A stretch of DNA of 53,490 bases, taken from an uncultured beta proteobacterium (lineage in GTDB: Bacteria; Pseudomonadota; Gammaproteobacteria; Burkholderiales; Burkholderiaceae_C). A program made the translations under genes and the position numbers. Each line of letters begins with the position of its first letter. Position 1 is the stretch's first letter. Shown here in pieces: positions 15,869-25,588 of the stretch. The notes under the pieces are model-generated. The model was not told the origin of the DNA. It saw only the letters and a program-made list of their open reading frames with translations, and made no database searches. The stretch covers positions 1-53,490 of the forward strand of contig CAIMSP010000004.1 in NCBI GenBank assembly GCA_903844215.1, in the 5' to 3' direction.

Positions 15869-18448
15869 TCAGACGGCGGCTGCGGCGTCGGTGTAGTCAC
15901 CTATGCGATCGAAGTTCAAATACTGGTAGACCTTGGCGCTGGCTGCGGTCAGCACGCCCATGTCGGCCATGTACTCGGCCCGGGTCGGGATGCGCCCCAG
16001 CTTGGAGCAGATCGCCGCCAGTTCGGCCGAACCCAGGTACACGTAGGAGTTCTTGCCCAGGCGATTCGGGAAGTTGCGCGTGCTGGTGGAGAACACCGTG
16101 GCGCCCTCCTTCACCTGCGCCTGGTTGCCCATGCACAGCGAGCAGCCGGGCATTTCCATGCGCGCGCCAGCGGAACCGAGCACGCCGTAATGACCTTCTT
16201 CTGTGAGCTGCTTGGCGTCCATCTTGGTGGGTGGCGCCATCCACAGCTTGACCGGCAGATCACGCTTGTTTTCCAGCAGTTTGGAAGCGGCACGGAAGTG
16301 GCCGATGTTGGTCATGCAGGAACCGATGAAGACTTCATCGATCTTGGCGCCCGCCACGTCGGACAGCGTCTTCACGTCGTCCGGGTCGTTCGGGCAGGCC
16401 ACGATCGGCTCCACGATGTCGGCCAGATCGATCTCGATCACGGCCGCGTACTCGGCGTCGGCGTCGCCCTGGAGCAATTGCGGATTCGCCAGCCAGGCCT
16501 CCATGGCGGCGATGCGGCGCTTGATGGTGCGCACGTCCTGGTAACCCGTGGCGATCATCCACTTCAACATCGTGATGTTGCTGGTGATGTATTCCGCGAT
16601 GGGCTCCTTGTTCAGGTGCACCGTGCAGCCGCCGGCGCTGCGCTCGGCCGAGGCGTCGCTGAGCTCGAACGCCTGCTCCACCTTCAGGTCCGGCAAGCCT
16701 TCGATTTCCAGGATGCGGCCCGAGAAGATGTTGACCTTGCCCTGCTTGGCCACGGTCAGCAAGCCGGCCTTGATGGCGTACAGCGGAATGGCATTCACCA
16801 GGTCGCGCAGCGTCACGCCGGGTTGCAGTTGGCCCTTGAAGCGCACCAGCACCGACTCCGGCATGTCCAGCGGCATCACGCCGGTGGCCGCGCCAAAGGC
16901 GACCAGGCCGGAGCCGGCGGGAAAGCTGATGCCGATGGGAAAGCGCGTATGGCTGTCGCCGCCCGTGCCCACGGTGTCGGGCAGCAGCATGCGGTTGAGC
17001 CAGCTGTGGATGATGCCGTCACCGGGACGCAGCGGCACACCGCCGCGCGTGCTGATGAAGTCGGGCAGTTCGTGGTGCATCTTCACGTCCACCGGCTTGG
17101 GGTAGGCGGCCGTATGGCAGAAGGACTGCATCACCAGGTCTGCGGAAAAGCCCAGGCAGGCCAGGTCTTTCAACTCGTCGCGCGTCATCGGACCGGTCGT
17201 GTCTTGCGAGCCCACGCTCGTCATCTTGGGTTCGCAGTAGGTGCCGGGGCGCACGCCCTGGCCTTCGGGCAAACCGCAGGCACGGCCCACCATCTTTTGC
17301 GCCAGCGTGAAACCCTTGTGCGTGTCCACCGGGTTCTGCGGCAAACGGAACAGCGTGGACACCGGCAGTCCCAGCGCCTCGCGTGCCTTGGCCGTCAGGC
17401 CGCGGCCAATGATCAGCGGAATGCGGCCACCGGCGCGCACTTCGTCAAACAGCACCTCGCTCTTGACCTTGAACTCGGCAATCAGCTGGCCATCCTTCAA
17501 GGCCCGTCCGTCATAGGGACGCAGCTCGATCACGTCGCCCATGGCCATCTGGCTCACGTCGAGTTCGATCGGCAGCGCGCCCGAGTCTTCCATGGTGTTG
17601 TAGAAAATCGGCGCGATCTTGGCGCCCAGGCAAACGCCACCGAAGCGCTTGTTCGGCACAAACGGGATGTCCTCGCCGGTGAACCACAGCACCGAGTTCG
17701 TCGCCGACTTGCGGCTCGAGCCCGTGCCGACCACGTCGCCGACATAGGCCACCAGATGGCCCTTGGCCTTGAGTTCGTCGAAGAACTTCACCGGACCGCG
17801 CTTGCCGTCTTCCTCGGGCACGATGCCGGGACGCGCGTTCTTGTGCATCGCCAGCGCGTGCAGCGGAATGTCGGGGCGGCTAAAGGCGTCGGGTGCGGGC
17901 GACAGGTCATCGGTGTTGATTTCACCGGCCACCTTGAACACCGTCAGCTTGATCGACGCGGGCACTTCGGGGCGCGTGGTGAACCACTCGGCGTCGGCCC
18001 AGCTTTGCAGCACGGCCTTGGCAAACGTGTTGCCCTTGTCGGCCTTTTCCTTGACGTCATGAAACTGATCGAACATCAGCAGCGTCGTCTTCAAACCTTG
18101 CGCCGCTTGCTCCGCCACCGCCGCGTCGTCCAGCAGGTCGATCATCGGGCTGATGTTGTAGCCGCCGAGCATGGTGCCCAGCAGTTGCGTGGCGCGCTGG
18201 CGCGTGATCAGCGGGCACTTTTGCGTGCCGTGCGCCACCGCCGCCAGATAGGAGGCCTTGACCTTGGCGGCGTCGTCCACGCCCGCCGGCACGCGGTGCG
18301 TGATCAGCTCCACCAGCGTGGCGTCTTCACCTGCCGGTGGGTTCTTGAGCAGTTCGATCAGCTCGCCTGTCTGCTTGGCAGACAGGGGCAGCGGGGGAAT
18401 GCCCAGGGCGGCGCGTTCGGCCACATGGGCGCGGTAGGCTAGCAACAT
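15869..18448 (-). CDS. acnB: bifunctional aconitate hydratase 2 / 2-methylisocitrate dehydratase
   Basis: An 859-residue AcnB closely following the E. coli protein from its first residues ([33 protein letters not shown]). The N-terminal HEAT-like and swivel domains precede the catalytic domain, with the reverse order of AcnA typical of AcnB. Cluster-ligating cysteines are present in GSCMTN and [10 protein letters not shown]. It isomerises citrate to isocitrate in the TCA cycle and can act on 2-methylisocitrate. CCGGAG lies about six bases before the ATG. It is the last gene of a minus-strand TCA block (mdh, lyase-like gene, exported orphan, acnB) and ends in a strong terminator. Confidence 0.97.
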   Translation of the reverse strand: MLLAYRAHVAERAALGIPPLPLSAKQTGELIELLKNPPAGEDATLVELITHRVPAGVDDAAKVKASYLAAVAHGTQKCPLITRQRATQLLGTMLGGYNISPMIDLLDDAAVAEQAAQGLKTTLLMFDQFHDVKEKADKGNTFAKAVLQSWADAEWFTTRPEVPASIKLTVFKVAGEINTDDLSPAPDAFSRPDIPLHALAMHKNARPGIVPEEDGKRGPVKFFDELKAKGHLVAYVGDVVGTGSSRKSATNSVLWFTGEDIPFVPNKRFGGVCLGAKIAPIFYNTMEDSGALPIELDVSQMAMGDVIELRPYDGRALKDGQLIAEFKVKSEVLFDEVRAGGRIPLIIGRGLTAKAREALGLPVSTLFRLPQNPVDTHKGFTLAQKMVGRACGLPEGQGVRPGTYCEPKMTSVGSQDTTGPMTRDELKDLACLGFSADLVMQSFCHTAAYPKPVDVKMHHELPDFISTRGGVPLRPGDGIIHSWLNRMLLPDTVGTGGDSHTRFPIGISFPAGSGLVAFGAATGVMPLDMPESVLVRFKGQLQPGVTLRDLVNAIPLYAIKAGLLTVAKQGKVNIFSGRILEIEGLPDLKVEQAFELSDASAERSAGGCTVHLNKEPIAEYITSNITMLKWMIATGYQDVRTIKRRIAAMEAWLANPQLLQGDADAEYAAVIEIDLADIVEPIVACPNDPDDVKTLSDVAGAKIDEVFIGSCMTNIGHFRAASKLLENKRDLPVKLWMAPPTKMDAKQLTEEGHYGVLGSAGARMEMPGCSLCMGNQAQVKEGATVFSTSTRNFPNRLGKNSYVYLGSAELAAICSKLGRIPTRAEYMADMGVLTAASAKVYQYLNFDRIGDYTDAAAAV

Positions 18449-18510
18449 CTATTTCTCCGGTTACAAAAAAAACAAAATCGTCGACACTTCTACCGCGAGT
18501 TCACGGCAAA

Positions 18511-19032
18511 TTATTTGGCTACGGGCGCATCGAGCACGCTCACACCCGGGTTCTTCTTCAGAGACTCGGCCACGGCCACCTGCACCGGGCTCATGCATTC
18601 ATCGGCCAGGCGCTTGCCAATCTTTTGATTCATCAGCATCGACTTGTTAGCCAACTGCAGCCAGACCGCGCCGGCCTTGTGGTCTTCCAGGCGAATCGCA
18701 CCGGTGCTGGTCGCGACCGGAAACATGCGGAACTTGAGCTTTTGCAGTTGCACGTCAAAGTAGCCCGGCGCCTTGGGGTCGGCTGTGACGCTCACGCTGC
18801 TGCCCAATTCGCAGGGCAGCTTGCCCACGTGCACGCGCTCGGCAATGGCCATTTCTTGCGGGGTCAGCGCCGCTTCGGCGGCGTCCACCGCCACCGCCAG
18901 ATCCTTCGCCTTGAGCTTGATCTCGGCGCGGCTGGCACTGGGCTTGAGCGCTGGAGTCACGCTCGGGCTGGTCTGCGCCAGTGCCCAGGCCGGGGCCAGA
19001 AAAAGAACCAGGGTGCTGAGCTGCTTGTTCAT
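18511..19032 (-). CDS. exported protein of unknown function, 173 residues
   Basis: The start at 19032 gives [20 protein letters not shown], a signal peptide with cleavage likely after ALA. The mature part has a basic helix-forming stretch (SRAEIKLKAKDLAVAV), one Cys in KLPCELGSSV, a beta-like middle (FDVQLQKLKFRMFPV) and a second Cys in DECMSPVQVAVA. No domain is recognised. The ATGA overlap with the stop of the upstream lyase-like gene shows translational coupling, and acnB follows 62 bases later. An exported protein tied to TCA-cycle genes has no obvious explanation. Confidence 0.85.
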   Translation of the reverse strand: MNKQLSTLVLFLAPAWALAQTSPSVTPALKPSASRAEIKLKAKDLAVAVDAAEAALTPQEMAIAERVHVGKLPCELGSSVSVTADPKAPGYFDVQLQKLKFRMFPVATSTGAIRLEDHKAGAVWLQLANKSMLMNQKIGKRLADECMSPVQVAVAESLKKNPGVSVLDAPVAK

Positions 19033-20099
19033 GCGATTTCCTTGTGAAGTGGGGTTGAATCGGATGCCGGCGCGAAATAGCCCTGCACCTCGCAAGGTAA
19101 GCATAGTCCGGTTTGCTGCGCGCGCTCCAGCAGCTGCCAGTAAAAACGGTAACTGGCGCGATCGTGCAATTGGCCGCCCAGGGAAATCGGCGCCCAGCCT
19201 GCGGCGCTGGCCGCGGCAATGATTTTTGCCGCCAACTCCACCTGCCGCAGCTCGGGGGCAAAGGCCGCCAGAATGGGCCGGATCTGCGCCGGGTGAATGC
19301 TCCACATGCGCGTGAAGCCGAGCTCGCAGGCGGCGCGGCGCGCGGCGCGCTGCACCGCAGCGACGTCGGAGAATTCCGTCACCACACAGTGCGCGGGCAC
19401 CTTGGCCCAGGCATGACAGGCGCTGGCAATGGCCAGTTTGGCGCGCACCACCAGCGGATGCGTGAACTGCCCCAAGGCCTGCGGGTCCTGCCCTGACTCC
19501 ACGCTCATGGCCGACGCCGGAATCGCGCCGCCATGGGCCGAGACAAAATCCATCAGACCAAAACTCAGCGACTGCACGCGCGCATGCGAGGCAATGTCAA
19601 ACGCCCGGTGCACGGCGGCCGCAGACTCGATCAGCACATGCAAGGGCAAGGCCTTGGCACCCGCCGGGCCGGCCTGATCCACGGCATCGACGGCGCGCTG
19701 CACGTCGGCCAGCGACTCGACCTTGGGAATCATCAGGTGGCTCAGCGCCGCGCCAGCGCGCCCCACGATGGTGGCCACGTCAGCGGCAAAAGCGGGATGG
19801 TCCACGGCGTGCACGCGCACGGCAACGCGCGGCAGCGTGGCTGCGGGGAGCGACTGCTGCATCGTCTGCAGCGCCAGTTCGGCCACCATCAGCGCGTGCT
19901 CATGCTCGCCACCCACTGGTGCACCATCCTCGCAGTCCAGCGTCACATCAAACACGCAGGCGCCAAACTCCTGGCTCATCTCGGCCTGCAATTGCAGGCT
20001 CTTGCGCATGCGCGCCTCGACCCCGGCATAGTGGTCGCACACCGGCAAGGCGCCGGCTGCGGCCTGCGAGCCCAGAAGTATTTCGCGCGGGTGTTTCAT
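19029..20099 (-). CDS. HpcH/HpaI aldolase/citrate lyase family protein (CoA ester lyase-like)
   Basis: A 356-residue TIM-barrel protein of the CitE-like branch. [12 protein letters not shown] (near 50) carries the acidic metal site, HLMIPKVES (near 120) matches the I.PK.E motif, [13 protein letters not shown] (near 150) holds a conserved metal-binding Glu and [13 protein letters not shown] the FG..D motif. Family members cleave malyl-, citramalyl- or citryl-CoA-type substrates, or act as malyl-CoA thioesterase. Context between mdh and acnB suggests a link to malate, citrate or citramalate chemistry, but the exact reaction is not readable. It overlaps the next gene by four bases and follows mdh at 117 bases, beyond a terminator-like repeat. 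Confidence 0.88.
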   Translation of the reverse strand: MKHPREILLGSQAAAGALPVCDHYAGVEARMRKSLQLQAEMSQEFGACVFDVTLDCEDGAPVGGEHEHALMVAELALQTMQQSLPAATLPRVAVRVHAVDHPAFAADVATIVGRAGAALSHLMIPKVESLADVQRAVDAVDQAGPAGAKALPLHVLIESAAAVHRAFDIASHARVQSLSFGLMDFVSAHGGAIPASAMSVESGQDPQALGQFTHPLVVRAKLAIASACHAWAKVPAHCVVTEFSDVAAVQRAARRAACELGFTRMWSIHPAQIRPILAAFAPELRQVELAAKIIAAASAAGWAPISLGGQLHDRASYRFYWQLLERAQQTGLCLPCEVQGYFAPASDSTPLHKEIA

Positions 20100-20136
20100 G
20101 AATTGCCGATTCGATACGCCGCAGGCGACGGCGGCA

Positions 20137-20172
20137 CCCTCACCCCAACCCTCTCCCGCACGCGGGAGAGGG
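20137..20172. repeat. 36-base dispersed palindromic repeat, copy 1, after mdh
   Basis: The unit begins CCCTCACCCCAACCC and contains a perfect 11-bp stem (20149-20159 with 20162-20172) closed by a two-base loop. It matches 44357-44392 at 32 of 36 positions. It lies 44 bases past the mdh stop in the transcription direction. It has no U-run here, so it may attenuate rather than end transcription. Confidence 0.85.
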
Positions 20173-20216
20173 CGTCAATGCGGCGCGCTGAACACTCGAC
20201 ATCGACCTGTGGTGCA

Positions 20217-21203
20217 TCAAAGCAGATGGGCAACGCCGGCTTGCTCGTCCTGCAACTCCTTGAGCGTCTTGTTGATGCAGCCCTGGCTGAACTCGTCGAT
20301 GGTCAAGCCTTCCACCAGCTTGTATTCGCCGCCTTCGCAGGTCACAGCAAAACCGAACATCGTGTCCTTCGGAATGCCGTACTGGCCGTCCGACGGGATG
20401 CCCATGGTGACCCACTTGCCGTTCGTGCCCAGCGCCCAATCGCGCATGTGGTCGATGGCCGCATTCGCAGCCGAGGCGGCAGACGACAGACCGCGTGCTT
20501 CGATGATGGCCGCACCGCGCTTGCCCACCGTGGGCAAGAAGGTGTTGGCGTTCCAGTCCTGGTCGTTGATCATGTCCTTGACCGACGCGCCGTTGATCGT
20601 GGCGAAGCGGTAATCGGCGTACATGCTGGGCGAATGGTTGCCCCAGACGCAAAGCTTTTCGATGTCGGCCACCGGCTTGCCGGTCTTGGCAGCAATCTGG
20701 CTCAGGGCACGGTTGTGGTCCAGGCGCAGCATGGCGGTGAAATTCTTGCGTGGCAGATCGGGTGCGCTCTTCATCGCAATGTAGGCGTTGGTGTTGGCCG
20801 GGTTGCCCACCACCAGCACGCGCACGTTGCGGCTGGCGACAGCATTCAGCGCCTTGCCCTGTGCTGTGAAGATGGCGCCGTTGATGGCCAACAGTTCAGC
20901 GCGTTCCATGCCTGGACCGCGTGGGCGCGAACCCACGAGCAAGGCGTAATCCGTGTCCTTGAACGCCGTCATGGCGTCGCCGTGCGCTTCCATGCCCACG
21001 AGCAGCGGAAAGGCGCAATCCTGCAATTCCATCATCACGCCCTTGAGCGCCTTTTGCGCTTTTTCGTCAGGGATTTCCAGCAACTGCAGGATCACCGGCT
21101 GATCTTTTCCCAGCATCTCCCCGGACGCGATGCGAAACAACAATGCGTAGCCGATCTGACCAGCGGCTCCGGTGACGGCGACACGTACGGGTTTTTTGCT
21201 CAT
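20217..21203 (-). CDS. mdh: malate dehydrogenase
   Basis: A 328-residue NAD-dependent malate dehydrogenase of the cytosolic-like class. The start at 21203 ([19 protein letters not shown]) is supported by GGAG about nine bases upstream and by family alignment. The nucleotide motif TGAAGQIG lies at 11-18. Substrate arginines occur in [18 protein letters not shown] follows, and the active-site His is in CVWGNHSP. It oxidises malate to oxaloacetate in the TCA cycle. A strong sigma70-like promoter lies upstream on the same strand, and the gene is divergent from gntR. Confidence 0.97.
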   Translation of the reverse strand: MSKKPVRVAVTGAAGQIGYALLFRIASGEMLGKDQPVILQLLEIPDEKAQKALKGVMMELQDCAFPLLVGMEAHGDAMTAFKDTDYALLVGSRPRGPGMERAELLAINGAIFTAQGKALNAVASRNVRVLVVGNPANTNAYIAMKSAPDLPRKNFTAMLRLDHNRALSQIAAKTGKPVADIEKLCVWGNHSPSMYADYRFATINGASVKDMINDQDWNANTFLPTVGKRGAAIIEARGLSSAASAANAAIDHMRDWALGTNGKWVTMGIPSDGQYGIPKDTMFGFAVTCEGGEYKLVEGLTIDEFSQGCINKTLKELQDEQAGVAHLL

Positions 21204-21241
21204 GGTAAGTACTCCAGGGTAGTGGTTTGAAACAGCCTGCA

Positions 21242-21270
21242 AGTCTAAACGTAAATAGGCCAAGCGTCAA
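21242..21270 (-). promoter_or_regulatory. predicted sigma70 promoter of mdh
   Basis: On the minus strand TTGACG (21265-21270) and TAGACT (21242-21247) are separated by exactly 17 bases. The expected transcription start is near 21235, giving a leader of about 32 bases to the mdh ATG. Confidence 0.7.
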
Positions 21271-21271
21271 C

Positions 21272-21299
21272 TTGTCTTATGTCTTATATAAGATATGAT
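21272..21299 (+). promoter_or_regulatory. predicted gntR promoter with 12-bp palindrome in the spacer
   Basis: TTGTCT (21272-21277) and TATGAT (21294-21299) are 16 bases apart. The perfect palindrome TCTTATATAAGA (21282-21293) fills the downstream part of that spacer and lies 12 bases upstream of the mdh -35 box. Its size and symmetry fit a dimeric GntR/HutC-family operator, so autoregulation and co-control of mdh are likely. Confidence 0.6.
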
Positions 21300-21337
21300 C
21301 ACGCCCTGCACTCCCGCATTGAACACGGCAAGGCACC

Positions 21338-22129
21338 ATGGCGAATCCAACGTCCAGCACGCACGAGCAAGCGGCCTCCAGCCAGGGCCCGGCGGGCAGC
21401 GCCACGCCGGCATTCAGTCCGCTGTACCAGCAAATCAAGACGCTGATCCTGCAGAGTCTGCAGGCCGGAGAATGGAAGCCCGGTGACGCCATCCCCAGCG
21501 AAACCGAACTCGCAGCGCGCTTTCGGGTGAGCCAGGGAACGGTGCGCAAGGCCATCGACGAACTCGCCGCCGACAACCTGCTGATACGGCGCCAGGGCAA
21601 GGGCACGTTTGTTGCCACCCATGTCGAGCAGCAGGTGCAATACCGGTTTCTCAAGCTCGTGCCCGACAGCGGCGAAGCCAGCAGCGAAGGGCCGTCGCAG
21701 CGCAGCATCATTGATTGCAAGCGCGTGCGCGCCAGCGCCGACATTGCGCGCGCCCTGGGGCTGCGCAGCGGCGACTCGGTGTTGCAGGTGCGCCGCGTTC
21801 TCTCCTTTGGCGGTGTCCCCACCATTTTGGAAGAGCTATGGCTTCCCGGCACGCCGTTCAAGGGCTTGACGGCCGAGCGCCTGGACGACTACCACGGCCC
21901 GATGTACGCCCTGTTCGAAACCGAATTCGGCGTGCGCATGGTGCGCGCCGAAGAGCGCATCCGCGCCGTCCTGCCGGATGCCGAGCAGTGCGCACGCCTG
22001 CAGGTCAGCCCGCAAACACCCCTACTGAGCGTCGAGCGCGTGGCCCACACCTACAATGACGTCCCGATGGAGTTGCGCCGTGGTCTTTACCGGACCGACA
22101 GTCACCATTACTTGAACGCACTGAGCTGA
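21338..22129 (+). CDS. GntR/HutC family transcriptional regulator
   Basis: A 263-residue regulator. A winged-helix DNA-binding domain spans about residues 28-95 (SPLYQQIKTLI, PGDAIPSETELAARF, VSQGTVRKAIDELAAD, RRQGKGTFVA). A UTRA effector domain of the HutC subfamily follows from about 115 (ALGLRSGDSVLQVRRV) to the end (YRTDSHHYLN). It lies between divergent mdh and the sdh-gltA operon, so it probably senses a TCA-cycle or related carboxylate and controls these genes. The first 25 residues are a low-complexity Ser/Ala/Gln tail. The effector is unknown. Confidence 0.93.
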   Translation: MANPTSSTHEQAASSQGPAGSATPAFSPLYQQIKTLILQSLQAGEWKPGDAIPSETELAARFRVSQGTVRKAIDELAADNLLIRRQGKGTFVATHVEQQVQYRFLKLVPDSGEASSEGPSQRSIIDCKRVRASADIARALGLRSGDSVLQVRRVLSFGGVPTILEELWLPGTPFKGLTAERLDDYHGPMYALFETEFGVRMVRAEERIRAVLPDAEQCARLQVSPQTPLLSVERVAHTYNDVPMELRRGLYRTDSHHYLNALS

Positions 22130-22191
22130 TGCAACCCTGCCGTCAGCTTGGTGCGGTGCAATAGAATTTCGCTTCACCCAAGAAAGCCCCC

Positions 22192-22629
22192 ATGAGCTCA
22201 AGCACCAGCAAACCCAAGCGACCTGAATTCCGCAACATCAACGCCTTCAAGGACCTTCCCGGCTACCGCTGGCCCCTGGCATCCATCGTTTCGGGCATGC
22301 ACCGCATCAGCGGCCTGATCCTGTTCTTGCTGATGCCCTTCATCATCTGGATGTTCGACACCTCGATCAGTTCCGAATACTCCTTCGCCCGCTTCACCTC
22401 GGCCTTCAGCAACGGCATGCTGTACCTGCCGGGCCCGGTCTGGAAGCTGCTGGCGCTGGGCGTGATCTGGGCTTATCTGCATCACTTCACCGCCGGTCTG
22501 CGCCACCTGTACATGGAGTTTCGCCACGCCTATTCCAAGGAATTCGGCAAATCCTCGGCCGTCGCCACGTTGGTGTTCAGCCTGGGTCTGACCGCCGTGC
22601 TGGGCGCCAAACTGTTCGGCCTTTACTAA
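22192..22629 (+). CDS. sdhC: succinate dehydrogenase cytochrome b556 subunit
   Basis: A 145-residue membrane subunit with three hydrophobic segments. The SdhC motif SGMHRISGL near residues 34-42 includes the Ser and Arg of the quinone pocket, and HHFTAGLRHLYME near 96-108 includes the haem-ligand His. It anchors the SdhAB catalytic dimer and binds haem b and ubiquinone with SdhD. It heads the operon sdhC-D-A-B-E-gltA, 62 bases after gntR. A TAGAAT hexamer (22162-22167) could serve as its -10 box, but no clear -35 was found. Confidence 0.95.
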   Translation: MSSSTSKPKRPEFRNINAFKDLPGYRWPLASIVSGMHRISGLILFLLMPFIIWMFDTSISSEYSFARFTSAFSNGMLYLPGPVWKLLALGVIWAYLHHFTAGLRHLYMEFRHAYSKEFGKSSAVATLVFSLGLTAVLGAKLFGLY

Positions 22630-22650
22630 ACACCTACAGGAACAAGAACC

Positions 22651-23016
22651 ATGTCTGTGAACCACGGATCTCAACGCATCGTCACCGGTGCTCACTACGG
22701 ACTGCGCGACTGGCTGGCGCAGCGTGCCACCGCTGTCATCATGGCGCTGTTCACGCTGCTGCTGTTGGCCCAGGTGATCTTCAGCAAGGGCCCACTCAGC
22801 TACGAAAAATGGGCCGGCATTTTCGCCGCTCAATGGATGAAGGCGCTGACCTTCACGGTCATCCTGGCCATGCTCTTGCACGTCTGGGTTGGCATGCGCG
22901 AAATCTGGATGGACTACGTCAAACCCGTGTCCGTGCGTCTGACGCTGGAAATCTTCTCCCTGGTCTGGCTCGTCACATGCGCGGGTTGGGCGATTCAAGT
23001 TCTCTGGAGGCTTTAA
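22651..23016 (+). CDS. sdhD: succinate dehydrogenase membrane anchor subunit
   Basis: A 121-residue protein with three predicted membrane helices: VIMALFTLLLLAQVIF, FTVILAMLLHVWVGM and LVWLVTCAGWAIQVL. The conserved LRDWLAQRATAVIMA start and the H-x5-E-x-W-x-D-Y pattern (HVWVGMREIWMDYV) identify SdhD. It completes the haem/quinone site with SdhC. The gene starts 21 bases after sdhC, with AGGAACAAGAACC before the ATG, and the sdhA start follows its stop by three bases. Confidence 0.94.
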   Translation: MSVNHGSQRIVTGAHYGLRDWLAQRATAVIMALFTLLLLAQVIFSKGPLSYEKWAGIFAAQWMKALTFTVILAMLLHVWVGMREIWMDYVKPVSVRLTLEIFSLVWLVTCAGWAIQVLWRL

Positions 23017-23019
23017 ACC

Positions 23020-24813
23020 GTGGCTTATTCCGTTAGCAAAAGAAAATTCGACGTCGTCATCGTGGGTGCCGGCGGCTCCGGCATGCGCGCCTCGCTGCAA
23101 TTGGCGCGTGCCGGTTTGAACGTCGCCGTGCTGTCCAAGGTGTTCCCCACGCGCTCGCACACCGTGGCGGCACAGGGCGGCATCGGCGCCTCCCTGGGCA
23201 ACATGAACGAGGACAACTGGCACTACCACTTCTACGACACCATCAAGGGCTCGGATTGGCTGGGCGACCAGGACGCCATCGAGTTCATGTGCCGCGAAGC
23301 CGCCAAGGCCGTGTACGACCTGGAACACATGGGCATGCCGTTTGACCGCAACCCGGACGGCACGATTTACCAGCGTCCGTTTGGCGGCCACACCGCCAAC
23401 TACGGCGAGAAGGCCGTCGAGCGCGCCTGCGCTGCGGCCGACCGCACCGGCCACGCCATGCTGCACACGCTGTACCAGCAAAACGTCAAGGCCAAGACCA
23501 ATTTCTTCGTCGAGTGGATGGCGCTGGACCTGATCCGCAACGAGGCCGGCGACGTCGTCGGCGTGACCGCGCTGGAGATGGAAACCGGCGACGTGTACGT
23601 GCTCGAAGCCAAGACCGTGCTGCTCGCCACCGGCGGCGCAGGCCGCATCTTTGCCGCCTCCACCAACGCCTTCATCAACACCGGCGACGGACTGGGCATG
23701 GCGGCGCGCGCCGGCATCCCGCTGCAGGACATGGAGTTCTGGCAGTTCCACCCCACGGGCGTGCATGGCGCGGGCGTGCTGCTGACCGAAGGCTGCCGTG
23801 GCGAGGGCGCGATCCTGCTCAACGCCAACGGCGAACGCTTCATGGAACGCTACGCGCCCACGCTCAAGGATCTGGCGCCGCGCGACTTCGTGTCGCGCTG
23901 CATGGACCAGGAAATCAAGGAAGGTCGCGGCTGCGGTCCGGACAAGGACCACATCCTGCTCAAGCTCGATCACCTGGGCGCCGAGACAATTCACAAGCGC
24001 CTGCCTTCGGTGTACGAGATCGGCACCAACTTTGCAAACGTGGACATCACGCGCGAACCGATTCCCGTGGTCCCCACCATCCACTACCAGATGGGCGGCA
24101 TACCGACCAACATCAACGGCCAGGTGGTGGTTCCCAAGGACGGCGTGAACCAGGTCGTCAAGGGCTTGTACGCCGTGGGCGAATGCTCCTGCGTGAGCGT
24201 GCACGGCGCGAACCGCCTGGGCACGAACTCGCTGCTCGATCTGCTGGTGTTTGGCCGCGCTGCGGGCAACCACATCGTCGAATTCAACAGCGCCAACACG
24301 CACCAAGCGCTGCCGGAAAACGCCGCTGCGCAGTCGCTGGCACGCCTAGAGCGGCTGGACAACGCCAGCAGCGGCGAGTACGCCCAGCGCGTGGGCGACG
24401 ATATCCGCGCCACCATGCAGTTGCATGCCGGCGTGTTTCGCACCCAGGCCAGCATGGACGAAGGCGTGGGCAAGATTGCCGCGCTGCGTGAGCGCGTGGG
24501 CAACATCGCGCTCAAGGACAAGTCCAAGGTGTTCAACACCGCGCGCATCGAGGCCCTGGAAATCGAAAACATGATCGAAGTGGCGCAGGCCACCATCGTG
24601 TCGGCGGCGGCCCGCCACGAATGCCGCGGCGCGCACACGGTGCATGAGTACGAGCGCGACGCCAACGACGCCACCTGCCCGCTGGGCCGCAACGACGCCG
24701 AATGGATGAAGCACACGCTGTGGGACAGCGCGAGCAACAGCCTGAGCTACAAGCCGGTGAACCTGCAGCCGCTGACCGTGGCCAGCATTCCACCCAAAGT
24801 CAGAACGTTCTAA
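23020..24813 (+). CDS. sdhA: succinate dehydrogenase flavoprotein subunit
   Basis: A 597-residue FAD subunit. The dinucleotide motif VGAGGSGMRA lies at 16-25, the covalent-FAD histidine at residue 47 in RSHTVAAQGG, and active-site segments such as FHPTGVHGAG, TEGCRGEGA and HGANRLGTNSLLDLLVFG are present. It oxidises succinate to fumarate. The start is GTG at 23020, supported by TGGAGG ten bases upstream and by the closeness of the sdhD stop. No upstream ATG is available. Confidence 0.97.
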   Translation: MAYSVSKRKFDVVIVGAGGSGMRASLQLARAGLNVAVLSKVFPTRSHTVAAQGGIGASLGNMNEDNWHYHFYDTIKGSDWLGDQDAIEFMCREAAKAVYDLEHMGMPFDRNPDGTIYQRPFGGHTANYGEKAVERACAAADRTGHAMLHTLYQQNVKAKTNFFVEWMALDLIRNEAGDVVGVTALEMETGDVYVLEAKTVLLATGGAGRIFAASTNAFINTGDGLGMAARAGIPLQDMEFWQFHPTGVHGAGVLLTEGCRGEGAILLNANGERFMERYAPTLKDLAPRDFVSRCMDQEIKEGRGCGPDKDHILLKLDHLGAETIHKRLPSVYEIGTNFANVDITREPIPVVPTIHYQMGGIPTNINGQVVVPKDGVNQVVKGLYAVGECSCVSVHGANRLGTNSLLDLLVFGRAAGNHIVEFNSANTHQALPENAAAQSLARLERLDNASSGEYAQRVGDDIRATMQLHAGVFRTQASMDEGVGKIAALRERVGNIALKDKSKVFNTARIEALEIENMIEVAQATIVSAAARHECRGAHTVHEYERDANDATCPLGRNDAEWMKHTLWDSASNSLSYKPVNLQPLTVASIPPKVRTF

Positions 24814-24868
24814 CTCAAACAGATTTCGAGGCCGGGCCCAGCCCTACCCTCGCAGATTGGAAATAAAC

Positions 24869-25573
24869 ATGGCTAAGCGCACATTCAGCATCTATCGCTA
24901 CAACCCCGATCAGGACGTCAAGCCCTATATGCAAACCATCGAGGTCGAACTCGATGGCACCGAGCGCATGCTGCTCGATGTCCTGATGAAACTCAAGGAA
25001 GTCGATCCCAGCATCAGCTTTCGCCGCTCCTGCCGCGAAGGCGTGTGCGGCTCCGACGGCATGAACATCAACGGCAAGAACGGCCTGGCCTGCCTGACCA
25101 ACATGCGCACGCTGAGCGGCACCATCGTGCTCAAGCCGCTGCCCGGACTGCCCGTGGTGCGGGATCTGATCGTGGACATGACGATGTTCTTTCAGCAGTA
25201 CAACTCGATCAAGCCCTACCTCATCAACGACACCGTGCCGCCGGAAAAGGAACGCCTGCAAAGCCCCGAGGAGCGCGAAGAGCTCAACGGCCTGTACGAG
25301 TGCATCCTGTGCGCCAGTTGCTCCACCAGCTGCCCCAGCTTCTGGTGGAACCCGGACAAGTTCGTCGGGCCGGCCGGTCTGCTGCAAGCCTACCGCTTCC
25401 TCGCCGACAGCCGCGATCACGCTGCCGCCGAGCGCCTGGACAATCTGGAAGATCCCTATCGTTTGTTCCGCTGCCACACCATCATGAACTGCGTCGATGT
25501 TTGCCCCAAGGGACTCAACCCCACCAAGGCCATCGGCAAGATCAAGGAAATGATGGTTGCGCGCGCCGTGTGA
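24869..25573 (+). CDS. sdhB: succinate dehydrogenase iron-sulfur subunit
   Basis: A 234-residue subunit, starting at the ATG of MAKRTFSIYRYNP. An in-frame TTG 12 bases earlier is less likely. The N-terminal ferredoxin domain ligands are in SCREGVCGSDGM and LAC. The C-terminal domain carries CILCASCSTSCP and CHTIMNCVDVCPKG for the 4Fe-4S and 3Fe-4S clusters. It relays electrons from SdhA to ubiquinone. It sits 55 bases after sdhA in the operon. The Shine-Dalgarno is weak (GGAAA). Confidence 0.97.
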   Translation: MAKRTFSIYRYNPDQDVKPYMQTIEVELDGTERMLLDVLMKLKEVDPSISFRRSCREGVCGSDGMNINGKNGLACLTNMRTLSGTIVLKPLPGLPVVRDLIVDMTMFFQQYNSIKPYLINDTVPPEKERLQSPEEREELNGLYECILCASCSTSCPSFWWNPDKFVGPAGLLQAYRFLADSRDHAAAERLDNLEDPYRLFRCHTIMNCVDVCPKGLNPTKAIGKIKEMMVARAV

Positions 25574-25588
25574 TCACCGACAAAAGCC

